This document shows, piece after piece, positions 55,646 through 63,969 of a stretch of 64,000 bases of DNA; position 1 is the first letter of the stretch, and every line of letters begins with the position of its first letter. Source of the DNA: Lysobacter sp. cf310 (GTDB lineage Bacteria; Pseudomonadota; Gammaproteobacteria; Xanthomonadales; Xanthomonadaceae). The notes under the pieces were generated by a model. That model was not told where the DNA came from and made no database searches. It saw only the letters and a list, made by a program, of their open reading frames with translations. Position numbers and translations under genes: made by a program. The stretch covers positions 274,238-338,237 of the forward strand of contig NZ_FOSS01000004.1 of NCBI RefSeq assembly GCF_900114355.1, read 5' to 3'.

Positions 55646-55992
55646 ACCTCGGCCCCCAGGTCGACGGCCTGGGCGGGCGCGTCCGCGCAGCGGTGGGCGT
55701 CGCGGCTGGCGCGGATCGCCTGCAGGCGCTGCTCGGCCTCCGACTGCGCCGAACGCGCCGAGGCGTAGCGCACGCCGACCGCGATCGGCAGCACCGCCTT
55801 CCAGGCGCCGCTGCGCGCGCGCTGGGCGGCGTCGCGGCTGCGTTCGCTCAGGGCCTGCTCCTGGGCCAGGGCCTCGCAGTCCAGGCCGGCGATCGCGGCC
55901 AGTGGGGTCTGGCTGCGCGGGATGGAGGCGCAGCCTGCGAGCAGCGCCGGGGTTACGATCAGGGACAAAACGGGACGTGACGATGCGGGCAT
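55642..55992 (-). CDS. Small lipoprotein of unknown function
   Basis: 116 aa. Signal with lipobox LLAGC (Cys21). The mature part is Ala/Arg-rich and helical: IAGLDCEALAQEQALSERSR, then a short apolar stretch VLPIAVGVRYASA, then a charged helix. The pattern, Cys near CEAL and a small hydrophobic hairpin, recalls glycine-zipper-like envelope lipoproteins. First gene of the lipoprotein-GNAT-MBL operon; divergent from the two-component system. Confidence 0.65.
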   Translation of the reverse strand: MPASSRPVLSLIVTPALLAGCASIPRSQTPLAAIAGLDCEALAQEQALSERSRDAAQRARSGAWKAVLPIAVGVRYASARSAQSEAEQRLQAIRASRDAHRCADAPAQAVDLGAEV

Positions 55993-56053
55993 GGCGATCT
56001 CCGTTCGATACGACCCGTGGGGTGGGTCGGCGAGGAGGATGCTGCGCGCGCGC

Positions 56054-56122
56054 TTTTAAGAAGTTTTTAAGCGGCGTAAAGATCGGCTGAACGCGCGGCG
56101 CCGCGCTTTAAGAACTTCTTAA
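56054..56122. promoter_or_regulatory. TTTTAAG direct repeats and TTAAG/CTTAA palindrome
   Basis: TTTTAAG at 56054-56060 and 56065-56071 (11-bp period), and TTAAG-AACTT-CTTAA at 56108-56122. These lie between the divergent lipoprotein and response-regulator starts. An 11-bp spaced direct repeat is the usual form of OmpR/PhoP-family binding sites, so autoregulation of the adjacent two-component genes is likely. Confidence 0.55.
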
Positions 56123-56183
56123 TCGCCGTCGCGCACGATATGTCCCGTTAGCTGTAGCCCATTCACCGCCACCGGTTGCCGTC

Positions 56184-56849
56184 ATGAACATCCTGCTGGT
56201 CGAAGACGACGTCATGCTCGGCGAGGCCGTGCGCGACGGGCTGCGCCAGAACGGCTTCAGCGTCGATTGGGTCGGCGATGCGGCCCTGGCCAAGACCGCG
56301 CTGATCGATCATTCCTATGCCGCGGTGCTGCTGGATCTGGGCCTGCCCGGCAGCTCGGGCCTGAGCGTGCTGTCGGTGCTGCGCGGCCGCTACGACGCCA
56401 CTCCGGTGCTGATCCTGACCGCGCGCGACAAGCTCAGCGACCGCATCGTCGGCCTGGACGCGGGCGCCGACGACTACATCGTCAAACCGTTCCAGTCCGA
56501 CGAGCTGTACGCGCGCCTGCGCGCGGTGATGCGGCGCAGCCAGGGCCGGGTGTCGCCGGTGCTCAGCTACGCCAACCTGGTACTGGACCCGGCGCGGCGC
56601 GAAGTCACCCGCGACGGCGAGCCGGTGGCTCTGAGCGCGCACGAGTTCCGCACCCTGATGCTGCTGATGGAGCGTCAGGGCCGCGTGGTCACGCGCGAGC
56701 AGTTGGAGGAAGCCGTGTACGGAAGCTCCGGCACCATCGAGAGCAACACCATCGCGGTCTACGTGCATCAGTTGCGGCGCAAGCTCGGCGACCAGGTGAT
56801 CGCGACCGTGCACGGCTACGGCTACCGCATCGGCGGCGCGCCGGCATGA
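56184..56849 (+). CDS. OmpR-family response regulator
   Basis: 221 aa. Receiver with phosphoacceptor Asp51 (AVLLDLGLPG), acidic pair LLVEDDVM, and Thr/Lys switch residues in LILTARD and DDYIVKPF. C-terminal winged helix ends with TVHGYGYRI. Closest in appearance to the QseB/PmrA/TctD branch. The stop overlaps the kinase start (ATGA). Sits downstream of TTTTAAG repeats that probably bind it. Confidence 0.94.
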   Translation: MNILLVEDDVMLGEAVRDGLRQNGFSVDWVGDAALAKTALIDHSYAAVLLDLGLPGSSGLSVLSVLRGRYDATPVLILTARDKLSDRIVGLDAGADDYIVKPFQSDELYARLRAVMRRSQGRVSPVLSYANLVLDPARREVTRDGEPVALSAHEFRTLMLLMERQGRVVTREQLEEAVYGSSGTIESNTIAVYVHQLRRKLGDQVIATVHGYGYRIGGAPA

Positions 56850-58225
56850 GGACGCGTTCGCTGCGCTGGCGCTTGACCTGGGTGCTGCTGAAGGCGGTGA
56901 TGGTGGCCTGGCTGGTCTGGATGGGCTGCCAGGTGTGGCAGCAGCGCATGGAGCGCACCGGCCTGTGGGACGCGTCGCTGCGCGACATCGCCGTGCAGAT
57001 CCTGGGCTCGATGCCGGAAGGCTTGCGGACCCTCACCCCGCGTCCGCGCCAGCCGCTGCCCGAGGGCGCGCGCGACTGGAAGATGAGCTTCCAGGTCTGG
57101 GCCGGTGGCCGCAACGTGGTCTATTCCCAGGCCGCGCCCTTGCTGCCGCTGAAGCCGGATTTCCGCGACGGCTTCGCCACCCGCGTGATCGACGGCGAGC
57201 GCTGGCGCGTGTACAGCGTGGCCGATCCGGCGCGCGGCATCGTGGTCCAGGTCGGGCGCTCCAAGTACCAGATCGTCAACGAGATGCGCCACTGGATCGG
57301 CTGGAGCCTGTTGGCGGCGGCCTTGATCTTCGTGCTGTTCGGCATCGCGGTATGGGGCGTGATCGGGCGTTCGCTGCGCCCGCTGACCGCGCTGCGGCGC
57401 ACCTTGCTGGAACGCAAGCCGCTGGACCTCACGCCGCTGCACGCGCCGGGCTTGCCCAGCGAATTCCGCCCGCTGGTGGACGCCTTCAACGGCCAGCTCG
57501 AACGCGTCGACAGCGCAGTCCAGCACGAGCGCCGCTTCATCGCCGACGCCGCCCACGAATTGCGCACGCCGCTGGCGGTGCTGACCGCGCACGCCGACCT
57601 GGCCCTGCGCGCGGACACCATCGAGGAGAAGAACGCCGCGCTGCAGCGCCTGAGCGCGGGCGTGCAGCGCAGCGCGCGCCTGTCCGAACAGCTGCTGGAC
57701 CTGGCCCGCCTGGACGCCGGCGCCGGCCCGCCGCCGCTGCTGCCGGTGTCGCTGTCGGAACTGGTGGTGCTGGTGGTGCGCGACTTCGAGACCCTGGCGC
57801 GCGACCGCCGCCAGCGCGTCACGCTGCAGTCCGAGCCCTGCACCATCCTGGGCGACGTCGACCAGCTCGGCATCCTGCTGCGCAACCTGATCGACAACGC
57901 GGTGCGCTACGCCGGCATCGAAGGCCAGGTCGCGGTGTCGTGCCTGCACGCGGTGCGCGACGGCGTGCGCGGCGTGGAGCTGCGGGTGTCCGACAACGGC
58001 CCCGGCGTGCCGCAGGCCGATCGCGGCCGCATCTTCGATCGCTTCTTCCGCGTGCCCGGCCAGTCCCAGCCCGGGCGCGCCGACGGCGGCAGCGGCATCG
58101 GTCTGTCGCTGGTGGCGCGCATCGCCCAGATCCATGACGCGCGCATCGAACCCTGCGATGGCCTGGAGGGCCGCGGCTTCTGCATCGCCGTGTTCTTCCC
58201 GCACGCGCCCGACCCGGCCGAGTAA
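56846..58225 (+). CDS. Two-component sensor histidine kinase
   Basis: 459 aa. Two transmembrane helices (about 10-30 and 150-172) bracket a periplasmic domain of about 120 residues (YSQAAPLLPLKPDFRDGF). HAMP, then the H-box with His237 in ADAAHELRTPLAVL, N-box NLIDNAVRYA, G1 SDNGPGVP and G2 GGSGIGLSLV. QseC-like arrangement. Translation coupled to the OmpR-type regulator. Confidence 0.94.
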   Translation: MRTRSLRWRLTWVLLKAVMVAWLVWMGCQVWQQRMERTGLWDASLRDIAVQILGSMPEGLRTLTPRPRQPLPEGARDWKMSFQVWAGGRNVVYSQAAPLLPLKPDFRDGFATRVIDGERWRVYSVADPARGIVVQVGRSKYQIVNEMRHWIGWSLLAAALIFVLFGIAVWGVIGRSLRPLTALRRTLLERKPLDLTPLHAPGLPSEFRPLVDAFNGQLERVDSAVQHERRFIADAAHELRTPLAVLTAHADLALRADTIEEKNAALQRLSAGVQRSARLSEQLLDLARLDAGAGPPPLLPVSLSELVVLVVRDFETLARDRRQRVTLQSEPCTILGDVDQLGILLRNLIDNAVRYAGIEGQVAVSCLHAVRDGVRGVELRVSDNGPGVPQADRGRIFDRFFRVPGQSQPGRADGGSGIGLSLVARIAQIHDARIEPCDGLEGRGFCIAVFFPHAPDPAE

Positions 58226-58323
58226 GCCCTGCGGCGAAATCGCAAGCCAGGCTACTGACAGCAGGCTGGCAGCAGGACGGGCGCAGTCTGTGCCGGTGCG
58301 ATCGGCACGGACGGGGCGCGAGC

Positions 58324-58923
58324 ATGGACCGGCAACGACGACGAATCCTGCAATGGGGCATGGCCGCCCCGGCGGCGGCGATGGCCGCCACGCTGCCCGC
58401 GATCGTGTTCGCGCACGCCGCCTCCACTCCAGCGACAGGAAGCTCCGCCATGCTCGAACGCGACGGCCGCCACGATTTCGACTTCTATCACGGCCGCTGG
58501 CAGGTCAAGAACCGCCGCCTCAAGGAGCGCCTGGCCGGCAGCGACGAGTGGATCGAGTTCGACGCCATCGACGAATGCAAACCGGTGCTCGGCGGCCTGG
58601 GCAGCATGGACCGCTACACCACCGACTGGGGCGGCGGCATCGTCGGCATGGCGCTGCGCCTGTACCGTCCGCAGACGCGGCAGTGGCACGTGTACTGGGC
58701 CAGCGACCGCGACGGCGTGCTCGAACCGCCGCTGATCGGCGCCTTCCGCGACGGCGTGGGCGTGTTCGAGGGCCAGGAGGCGCACCAGGGCCGCATGCTG
58801 CCCTCGCGGGCGGTCTGGTCGGAGATCACCGAACGCAGCCTGCGCTGGGAACAGGCGCTGTCGCCCGACGGCGGCAAAACCTGGGAAACCAATTGGGTCA
58901 TGCACATGACCCGCCTGGCTTGA
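58324..58923 (+). CDS. Exported DUF1579-like protein
   Basis: 199 aa. The N-terminus MDRQRRRILQWGMAAPAAAM is a Tat-type signal (RRR then a moderate hydrophobic stretch), cleaved near AHA. The mature domain starts GRHDFDFYHGRWQVKNRRLK and ends GGKTWETNWVMHMTR, which aligns nearly end to end with the N-terminal part of the next protein. The family resembles DUF1579-type lipocalin-like domains; no activity known. Confidence 0.75.
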   Translation: MDRQRRRILQWGMAAPAAAMAATLPAIVFAHAASTPATGSSAMLERDGRHDFDFYHGRWQVKNRRLKERLAGSDEWIEFDAIDECKPVLGGLGSMDRYTTDWGGGIVGMALRLYRPQTRQWHVYWASDRDGVLEPPLIGAFRDGVGVFEGQEAHQGRMLPSRAVWSEITERSLRWEQALSPDGGKTWETNWVMHMTRLA

Positions 58924-58988
58924 GACGACGCAGTCCCTACGCACGATTCCGTGAACCCCAGGCGCGCACCGCGCGCAGCGAGACAGTC

Positions 58989-60350
58989 ATGAACGACAGC
59001 ACGCCAGCCAACGACGGCCGCCACGATTTCGACTTCTTCCACGGCCGCTGGACCATCCGCAACGAACGCCTGCGCGCACGCCTGGTCGGCTCCACCGACT
59101 GGGAAGTGTTCGAGGCCACCCAGAGCTGCGAGCCCATCCTGGGCGGGCTGGGCAACGTCGACGACTTCGTCACCGATTGGGGCCGCCCCGGTCGCGGCGA
59201 GAAGTTTCTCGGCATGACCCTGCGCCTGTTCAACCCGCAAACCCGGCAATGGAGCCTGTACTGGGCCGGCAACCACGACGGCGTGCTGGAGCCGCCGGTG
59301 GTGGGCGCGTTCAAGGACGGCGTGGGTACGTTCGTCGGCGCGGCCGAGCACGAAGGCCGGCCGGTGCTGGCGAAATTCACCTGGGACCAGATCAGCGCCA
59401 ACGCGGCGCACTGGCATCAGGCCTTTTCCACCGACGGCGGCAAGACCTGGGAAACCAACTGGCATATGTGGATGCGCCGCGTCGACGAGAACGGCCGCCT
59501 GGTCCACGACGACGCGGTGATCGAACTGCGCCAGTACCAGATGCAGCCGGGCCGTCGCGACGAGTTGGTCGAGCTGTTCGAGCGCGAATTCGTCGAGACC
59601 CAGGAAGCGGTCGGCATCCACGTGATCGGCCAGTTCCGCGACCTCGACGAACCCGACCGCTACGTCTGGGTGCGCGGGTTTCCCGGCATGCGCGAGCGCG
59701 CCGCCGCGTTGAACTCGTTCTATTTCGGCCCGGTCTGGCAGCGCCATCGCGACGCCGCCAACGCGACCTTGCTGGACAACGACAACGTGCTGCTGCTCAA
59801 GCCCGCGCGCGCGGGTTCGGGCTTCAAGCCGGCCGCGTCGGCGCGCGCGCCGGTGGGCGCCGATACGCTGCCGCCATCGGTCTATGTGGCCGGCATCTGC
59901 AGCTTGAACGCGCCGGCCGAGGACGGTTTCGACGACCTGTTCGAGTCCGCGTTCGCGCCGCTGCTGCGCGGCTCCGGCGCCGAACTGGTCGCGACCTACG
60001 TCACCGACGCCTCCGAGAACACCTTCCCGCGCCTGCCGGTGCGCGAGGGCGAGCGCGTGTTCGTGTGGTTCGCACGCTATGCCGACGAGGACCATTGGGC
60101 GCAGGCCACGCGCAGCCTGAACCTGGATCCGCGCTGGCGCGAGGTGCTGGTGGACGCGATGTTGGGCGATCTGGCCGCGGCGCCGGTGCTGCTGCGGTTG
60201 GGCCCGTCGGCGCGTTCGGAACTGGCCGATGCCGACGGCCCGCAACAGGCCGCGGCGGCCGCGGTGGCCCGCGCGATGGCCATGGCCGGCGCGGTGGGCG
60301 GCCCGAAGCACGGCCGCGATTCCGACGCGGAGCTGGCGGTCGCGTCCTAG
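58989..60350 (+). CDS. DUF1579-like domain fused to NIPSNAP-like domains
   Basis: 453 aa from the ATG at 58989, no signal peptide. Residues about 9-165 repeat the domain of the preceding exported protein (GRHDFDFFHGRWTIRNERLR ... GGKTWETNWHMWMRR). From about 178 a NIPSNAP-like ferredoxin-fold domain begins (VIELRQYQMQPGRRDELVELF, VIGQFRDLDEPDRYVWVRGF). A second, degenerate copy follows near 300-410 (VYVAGICSLN ... VFVWFARYADEDHW), then an Ala-rich tail. 65 bp after its paralogue, so probably co-transcribed. The reaction is unknown; a role in modifying or binding a small hydrophobic compound is a guess. Confidence 0.8.
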   Translation: MNDSTPANDGRHDFDFFHGRWTIRNERLRARLVGSTDWEVFEATQSCEPILGGLGNVDDFVTDWGRPGRGEKFLGMTLRLFNPQTRQWSLYWAGNHDGVLEPPVVGAFKDGVGTFVGAAEHEGRPVLAKFTWDQISANAAHWHQAFSTDGGKTWETNWHMWMRRVDENGRLVHDDAVIELRQYQMQPGRRDELVELFEREFVETQEAVGIHVIGQFRDLDEPDRYVWVRGFPGMRERAAALNSFYFGPVWQRHRDAANATLLDNDNVLLLKPARAGSGFKPAASARAPVGADTLPPSVYVAGICSLNAPAEDGFDDLFESAFAPLLRGSGAELVATYVTDASENTFPRLPVREGERVFVWFARYADEDHWAQATRSLNLDPRWREVLVDAMLGDLAAAPVLLRLGPSARSELADADGPQQAAAAAVARAMAMAGAVGGPKHGRDSDAELAVAS

Positions 60351-60452
60351 GACCGTGGCGATGCACGCACCTGGCCCGACCGAGGCCCCGCCCCTCATGA
60401 CCCGCCGCCACGCGCGTGTTGAGCCCGAACGCGTGGCGCGGGATCATGCGGC

Positions 60453-61151
60453 ATGCGCCGTGCCGACCGACTGTTCCTGCTGATCCATGCCCTGCGCGGA
60501 CGCCGCCAAGCGATCACCGCCCAGCAATTGGCCAAGACGCTGGCGGTATCGCTGCGCACGGTCTACCGCGACGTCGCCGACCTGCAGCGCTCGGGCGTGC
60601 CGATCGAGGGCGAGGCAGGCGTCGGCTACGTGTTGCGCAAGGGCTCGGACATCCCGCCGCTGATGTTCAGTCCCGACGAGCTCGAAGCCCTGGTGGTCGG
60701 CACGCGCTTCGTGCGCGCGTTCGCGGGCGAACGCCTGGGCGAAAGCGCGACCGCGGCGCTGCTGAAGATCGAGGCGGTGCTGCCGCCGGAGCTCAAGGAC
60801 CGCAGCCGCCGCACCCGCATCTTCGCGCCCCAGCTGGGCAACCGGATCGAGGCCAGCGGCCTGATCGACGCCCTGCATGGCGCGATCTCCGACCTGCGCG
60901 TGCTGCGCCTGCTGTACCGCGACAACGAGGCGCGCGCCAGCCAGCGCGAGGTCGAGCCGCTGTGCCTGTCGTTCTGGGGCGGCAGCTGGACCCTGGGCGC
61001 GTGGTGCCGCCTGCGCGGCGACTTCCGCAACTTCCGCCCCGACCGCATCGTCGAGTACGCGCCGACCGGCGAAACCTTCGGCGACAGCCGCGAGCGCGGT
61101 CTCGACGCCTACCTGCGCTCGGTCGGTGCCAATCCCGCCGACGCCCGCTGA
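60453..61151 (+). CDS. YafY-type HTH/WYL transcriptional regulator
   Basis: 232 aa. N-terminal DeoR-like helix-turn-helix (ADRLFLLIHALRGRRQAITAQQ) followed by VYRDVADLQRSGVPIEGEAG and YVLRKG. The C-terminal WYL domain contains the LYRDNEASR-like segment and SFWGGSWTLGAWCRLRGDFR, the position of the W-x-L/WYL ligand motif. Single-component repressor or activator; it probably regulates the two genes just upstream on the same strand. Confidence 0.9.
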   Translation: MRRADRLFLLIHALRGRRQAITAQQLAKTLAVSLRTVYRDVADLQRSGVPIEGEAGVGYVLRKGSDIPPLMFSPDELEALVVGTRFVRAFAGERLGESATAALLKIEAVLPPELKDRSRRTRIFAPQLGNRIEASGLIDALHGAISDLRVLRLLYRDNEARASQREVEPLCLSFWGGSWTLGAWCRLRGDFRNFRPDRIVEYAPTGETFGDSRERGLDAYLRSVGANPADAR

Positions 61152-61336
61152 CGCCGCCGCACGCGGCGTTGAACGCGCCGCGACGGTCGGAAAGGGCGCA
61201 TTCGGGTCGCATCGGCGGTGCCCGGCATACCGGCGCGCATGCCGGCTACGGGGCGATTCCCGGCCGTTTTTTTCCCGTATCGGCGACCGCTCGGGCGCGA
61301 CGACGAAAAAAAAGCGCTTTTTCCGCCATTCGGCGC

Positions 61337-61365
61337 TTGGCGTGGCCGCGATGTTGCCCTACATT
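61337..61365 (+). promoter_or_regulatory. Candidate promoter of the HU-like gene
   Basis: TTGGCG (61337-61342), 17 bp, TACATT (61360-61365). 63 bp before the start codon. A perfect 14-bp palindrome AAAAAGCGCTTTTT lies just upstream at 61309-61322. The remaining spacer from 61152 shows nothing else. Confidence 0.5.
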
Positions 61366-61428
61366 CCGCCTTGCCGAAGGGGTTTCCTGGCAAACCATCC
61401 ATTCATCGAGTACCACCGGGACAAATAA

Positions 61429-61818
61429 ATGGCGACGAAGAAGAAAGTTGTTGCGAAGAAGAAGGCCGCTCCGAAGGCTGCTGCCGCCAAGCCGGCCGCG
61501 CCGAAGCCGATCAAGGAAGCCCTGAGCAAGTCGGGCCTGGTCGCGCATCTGGCCGAAGCCACCGGCGTGGTCGCCAAGGACGTGCGTGCGGTGCTGAGCG
61601 CGCTGGAAGGCGCCGTGCACGCTTCGATCAACAAGAAGGGCGCGGGCGCGTTCACCCTGCCGGGCATTCTGAAGATCACCGCCGTCAACGTGCCGGCCAA
61701 GCCGAAGCGCAAGGGCATCAACCCCTTCACCAAGGAAGAGCAGTGGTTCGCTGCCAAGCCGGCTTCGGTCAAGGTCAAGGTGCGTCCGCTCAAGAAGCTC
61801 AAGGACGCCGCGGCCTAA
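61429..61818 (+). CDS. HU family DNA-binding protein with lysine-rich N-terminal tail
   Basis: 129 aa, against about 90 for standard HU. Residues 1-28 form a Lys/Ala/Pro-rich tail (ATKKKVVAKKKAAPKAAAAK, then PAAPKP) similar to histone H1-like tails. The HU/IHF fold follows: LSKSGLVAHLAEATGVVAKD, FTLPGILKITAV and the DNA-binding beta-arm NPFTKEEQWFAAKP. Nucleoid-associated protein. Long-tailed HU-like proteins of this type are known in Xanthomonadaceae; the tail here is at the N-terminus. Confidence 0.92.
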   Translation: MATKKKVVAKKKAAPKAAAAKPAAPKPIKEALSKSGLVAHLAEATGVVAKDVRAVLSALEGAVHASINKKGAGAFTLPGILKITAVNVPAKPKRKGINPFTKEEQWFAAKPASVKVKVRPLKKLKDAAA

Positions 61819-61863
61819 TCGCCCGTCCAGCGGAGCGCGGCCTGGCGCCGCCTCCGCACGCCG

Positions 61864-61891
61864 CACCCTCTTCCGTCCGCGGAAGAGGGTG
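61864..61891. terminator. Stem-loop after the HU-like gene
   Basis: CACCCTCTTCC, loop of 6, GGAAGAGGGTG, 46 bp after the stop. 11-bp perfect stem without a T-run. Confidence 0.55.
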
Positions 61892-61979
61892 TGCGCTTCC
61901 ACCCGGTCCGCGACCGCGGTCTTAAGCATCCCTACGATTTGAATTCGGCGCACGGCCTCCGTGTGCGTAGCCGTGCTTG

Positions 61980-62018
61980 TCTTCCCCCTTTGGAAAAGGG
62001 GGATTGAGGGGGATTTGC
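61980..62018. repeat. AAATCCCCC hairpin repeat, inverted orientation
   Basis: CTTCCCCCTTTGGAAAAGGG then GGATTGAGGGGGATTTG. Reverse complement of the element at 23914-23950 with few changes. Confidence 0.7.
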
Positions 62019-62058
62019 TCTTGGCGCCGCTTCGTCCTCCACGCGTACGCACCGCCCC

Positions 62059-62691
62059 TCAAATCACCCGCAGCGTAATCGCCTTCAACACCGCCCGCGT
62101 GCGATCGCGCGTGTCCAGCTTCTCCAGGATCACCGACACGTAATTCTTGACCGTGCCCTCGGCCAGGAACATCGCGCGCGCGATCTCCTTGTTCGAATAG
62201 CCGCCGGCCATCAGCCGCAGCACCGAGACCTCGCGCTCGGTGAACAACGCGCGCGGGGCGTCGTCGGCGTGGTAGCGGTAGCGCGCGCGCACCGGTTCGG
62301 TGCTGACCGGCTGCAGCAGGGTGTCGCCGGCGGCGACGCGCACGATCGCGTCGTACAGATCCTCCGGGGCGGCGTCCTTGAGCAGGAAGCCCTGCGCGCC
62401 GGCCTCGGTCGCGCGCAACAGCAGATCGCCGTCGTCGAAGGTGGTCAGCAGCAGCACCGGGGTGCGGTCGCCGCGTTCGCGCAGGCGCACCAGCGCCTCG
62501 ATGCCGTCCAGACCGGGCATGCGGATGTCGCTGAGCACCACGTCCACCGGCGTGTCGTGCAGGCCGTCCAGCAGGGCCTGGCCGTCGTCGGCCTCGAAGG
62601 CGATGCTCACGCCCTGCAGTTCCAGCAAGGCGCGCAGGCCGGCGCGCACCAGCGCCTGGTCGTCGGCCAGGGCGATCTTCGGGCCGCTCAT
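62059..62691 (-). CDS. NarL/LuxR-family response regulator
   Basis: 210 aa. Receiver with Asp55 (VVLSDIRMPG), acidic pair ADDQ and Thr/Lys in LLTTFDD and GFLLKDAAPE. C-terminal LuxR helix-turn-helix: FTEREVSVLRLMAGGYSNKE then IARAMFLAEGTVKNYVS. The ALADDQALVRAGLRALL start is typical of DesR/LiaR-like regulators. Start overlaps the kinase stop (ATGA). Confidence 0.94.
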   Translation of the reverse strand: MSGPKIALADDQALVRAGLRALLELQGVSIAFEADDGQALLDGLHDTPVDVVLSDIRMPGLDGIEALVRLRERGDRTPVLLLTTFDDGDLLLRATEAGAQGFLLKDAAPEDLYDAIVRVAAGDTLLQPVSTEPVRARYRYHADDAPRALFTEREVSVLRLMAGGYSNKEIARAMFLAEGTVKNYVSVILEKLDTRDRTRAVLKAITLRVI

Positions 62692-63824
62692 GCCGGCAGC
62701 TCCGCTTCGATGCGCAGCGCGCCGCGCGCGGTGGTGTGCAGGGCCAGGGTGCCGCCGGCCGCAGTCACGCGTTCGCGCATGCCGGCCAGGCCGTTGCCCT
62801 CGTGCAGGGTGCCGCGCACCTGGCCGTCGTCCTCCACGCTGATACGCAGCCTGGCGCCGTCGCGGCCGATCGCGACCCGCACGCGCTCGGCGTCGGCATG
62901 GCGGGCGCTGTTGGTCAGCGCTTCCTGGACCAGGCGCAGGATGGTCTCGGCGATCGCCGGGTCGGTGAGGTGGACGTCGTCGGCGATGCTCAGCTCCAGG
63001 CGTGGGCGCGGCATCGGCGCGGCCAGCGCGCGCAGGGCCACGCCCAGGTCCAGCCCGCGGGTGTCGCGCAGGGCCTGGACCACGTTGCGGATGTCGCCCA
63101 GCAATTCGCCCGACAGGCGCTGCGCGATCGCGATTTCGGGGCGCTTGGCGTAGTCCGGATCGGCGGCCAGCGCGCGCAGGTTCAGGGTCATGGCGGTGAG
63201 TTTATGCCCGGCCACGTCGTGCAGTTCGCGCGCCACCCGCAAGCGCTCGGCGTCGCGCGCGCTGTCGGCCAGCAGCGCGCGCGTGGCCAGCAGGTCGGCG
63301 TTGACGCGCGAAAGCTGGTCGCGCGCTTCCTCGGCGCGGCGCGCGTAGTGCGCGATCAGCGACGAGAAGGCCTGGAAGCCGGCGAAGATCAACACCACGA
63401 TCAGGGCCGCGTTGTGGCCCGATGCGCGCAGCACCAGGAACAGGCCCAGGTCGATCAGCAGCATCGCCACCAGGGTGATGCGCGCCGGATAGATCATCGC
63501 CAGCTGCGCCGACAGAATCACCAGCAGCGCCGGCGTGGTGCCGCCGCGCGGCGCCAGCCAGGTCAGCGCGAGCGCGCAGATCGCCTCCGTCGCCAGCAAC
63601 AGCGCGGTCAGCGCGCGCTGGTTGCGCGGCACGAAGTCGCCGATCAGGAAGGCCAGGCCGAAACCGGCCATCGCCAGCCATTGCCAGGCATCGTCGGCGC
63701 GGTTGTCGAAGCGCAGCGACAGGCCCACCGCCAGCCAGGTCAGCAACGCAGGCAGATTCAGGGGTTGGAACACCACGCGCAGGAACGCGTTGTCCAGGAT
63801 CGCTCGCAGCCAGGATGACGTCAT
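62688..63824 (-). CDS. HPK7-type (DesK/LiaS-like) sensor histidine kinase
   Basis: 378 aa from the ATG at 63824. About six transmembrane helices in the first 170 residues with almost no periplasmic loops, so it senses within the membrane. HisKA_3 phosphoacceptor in RVARELHDVAGHKLTAM, ATPase motifs VQEALTNSARHA, SVEDDG and GNGLAGMRERV. Partner of the NarL-type regulator downstream. A longer in-frame start at 63971 adds an Arg-rich leader overlapping the divergent gene and is unlikely. Confidence 0.93.
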   Translation of the reverse strand: MTSSWLRAILDNAFLRVVFQPLNLPALLTWLAVGLSLRFDNRADDAWQWLAMAGFGLAFLIGDFVPRNQRALTALLLATEAICALALTWLAPRGGTTPALLVILSAQLAMIYPARITLVAMLLIDLGLFLVLRASGHNAALIVVLIFAGFQAFSSLIAHYARRAEEARDQLSRVNADLLATRALLADSARDAERLRVARELHDVAGHKLTAMTLNLRALAADPDYAKRPEIAIAQRLSGELLGDIRNVVQALRDTRGLDLGVALRALAAPMPRPRLELSIADDVHLTDPAIAETILRLVQEALTNSARHADAERVRVAIGRDGARLRISVEDDGQVRGTLHEGNGLAGMRERVTAAGGTLALHTTARGALRIEAELPA

Positions 63825-63969
63825 GCCCGCATGCTGCGGGCGGACGCCGCGACTGGCAATGCCCGTTCGGCGAAAGGTGACTTCCGGCAGGTCGCCTCGG
63901 TGACTGCGGGCACTGCGTCGGCGCGGCGTGCGGCGCGAGGCTGTGCGCAACCGCCAAGGAGCCGCCGTC

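Noticed and set aside
61309-61322. AAAAAGCGCTTTTT as terminator of the WYL regulator gene
   Set aside because: The stem has no loop (7+7 continuous palindrome) and the T-run is part of the stem. An operator or AT-rich promoter element is more plausible.
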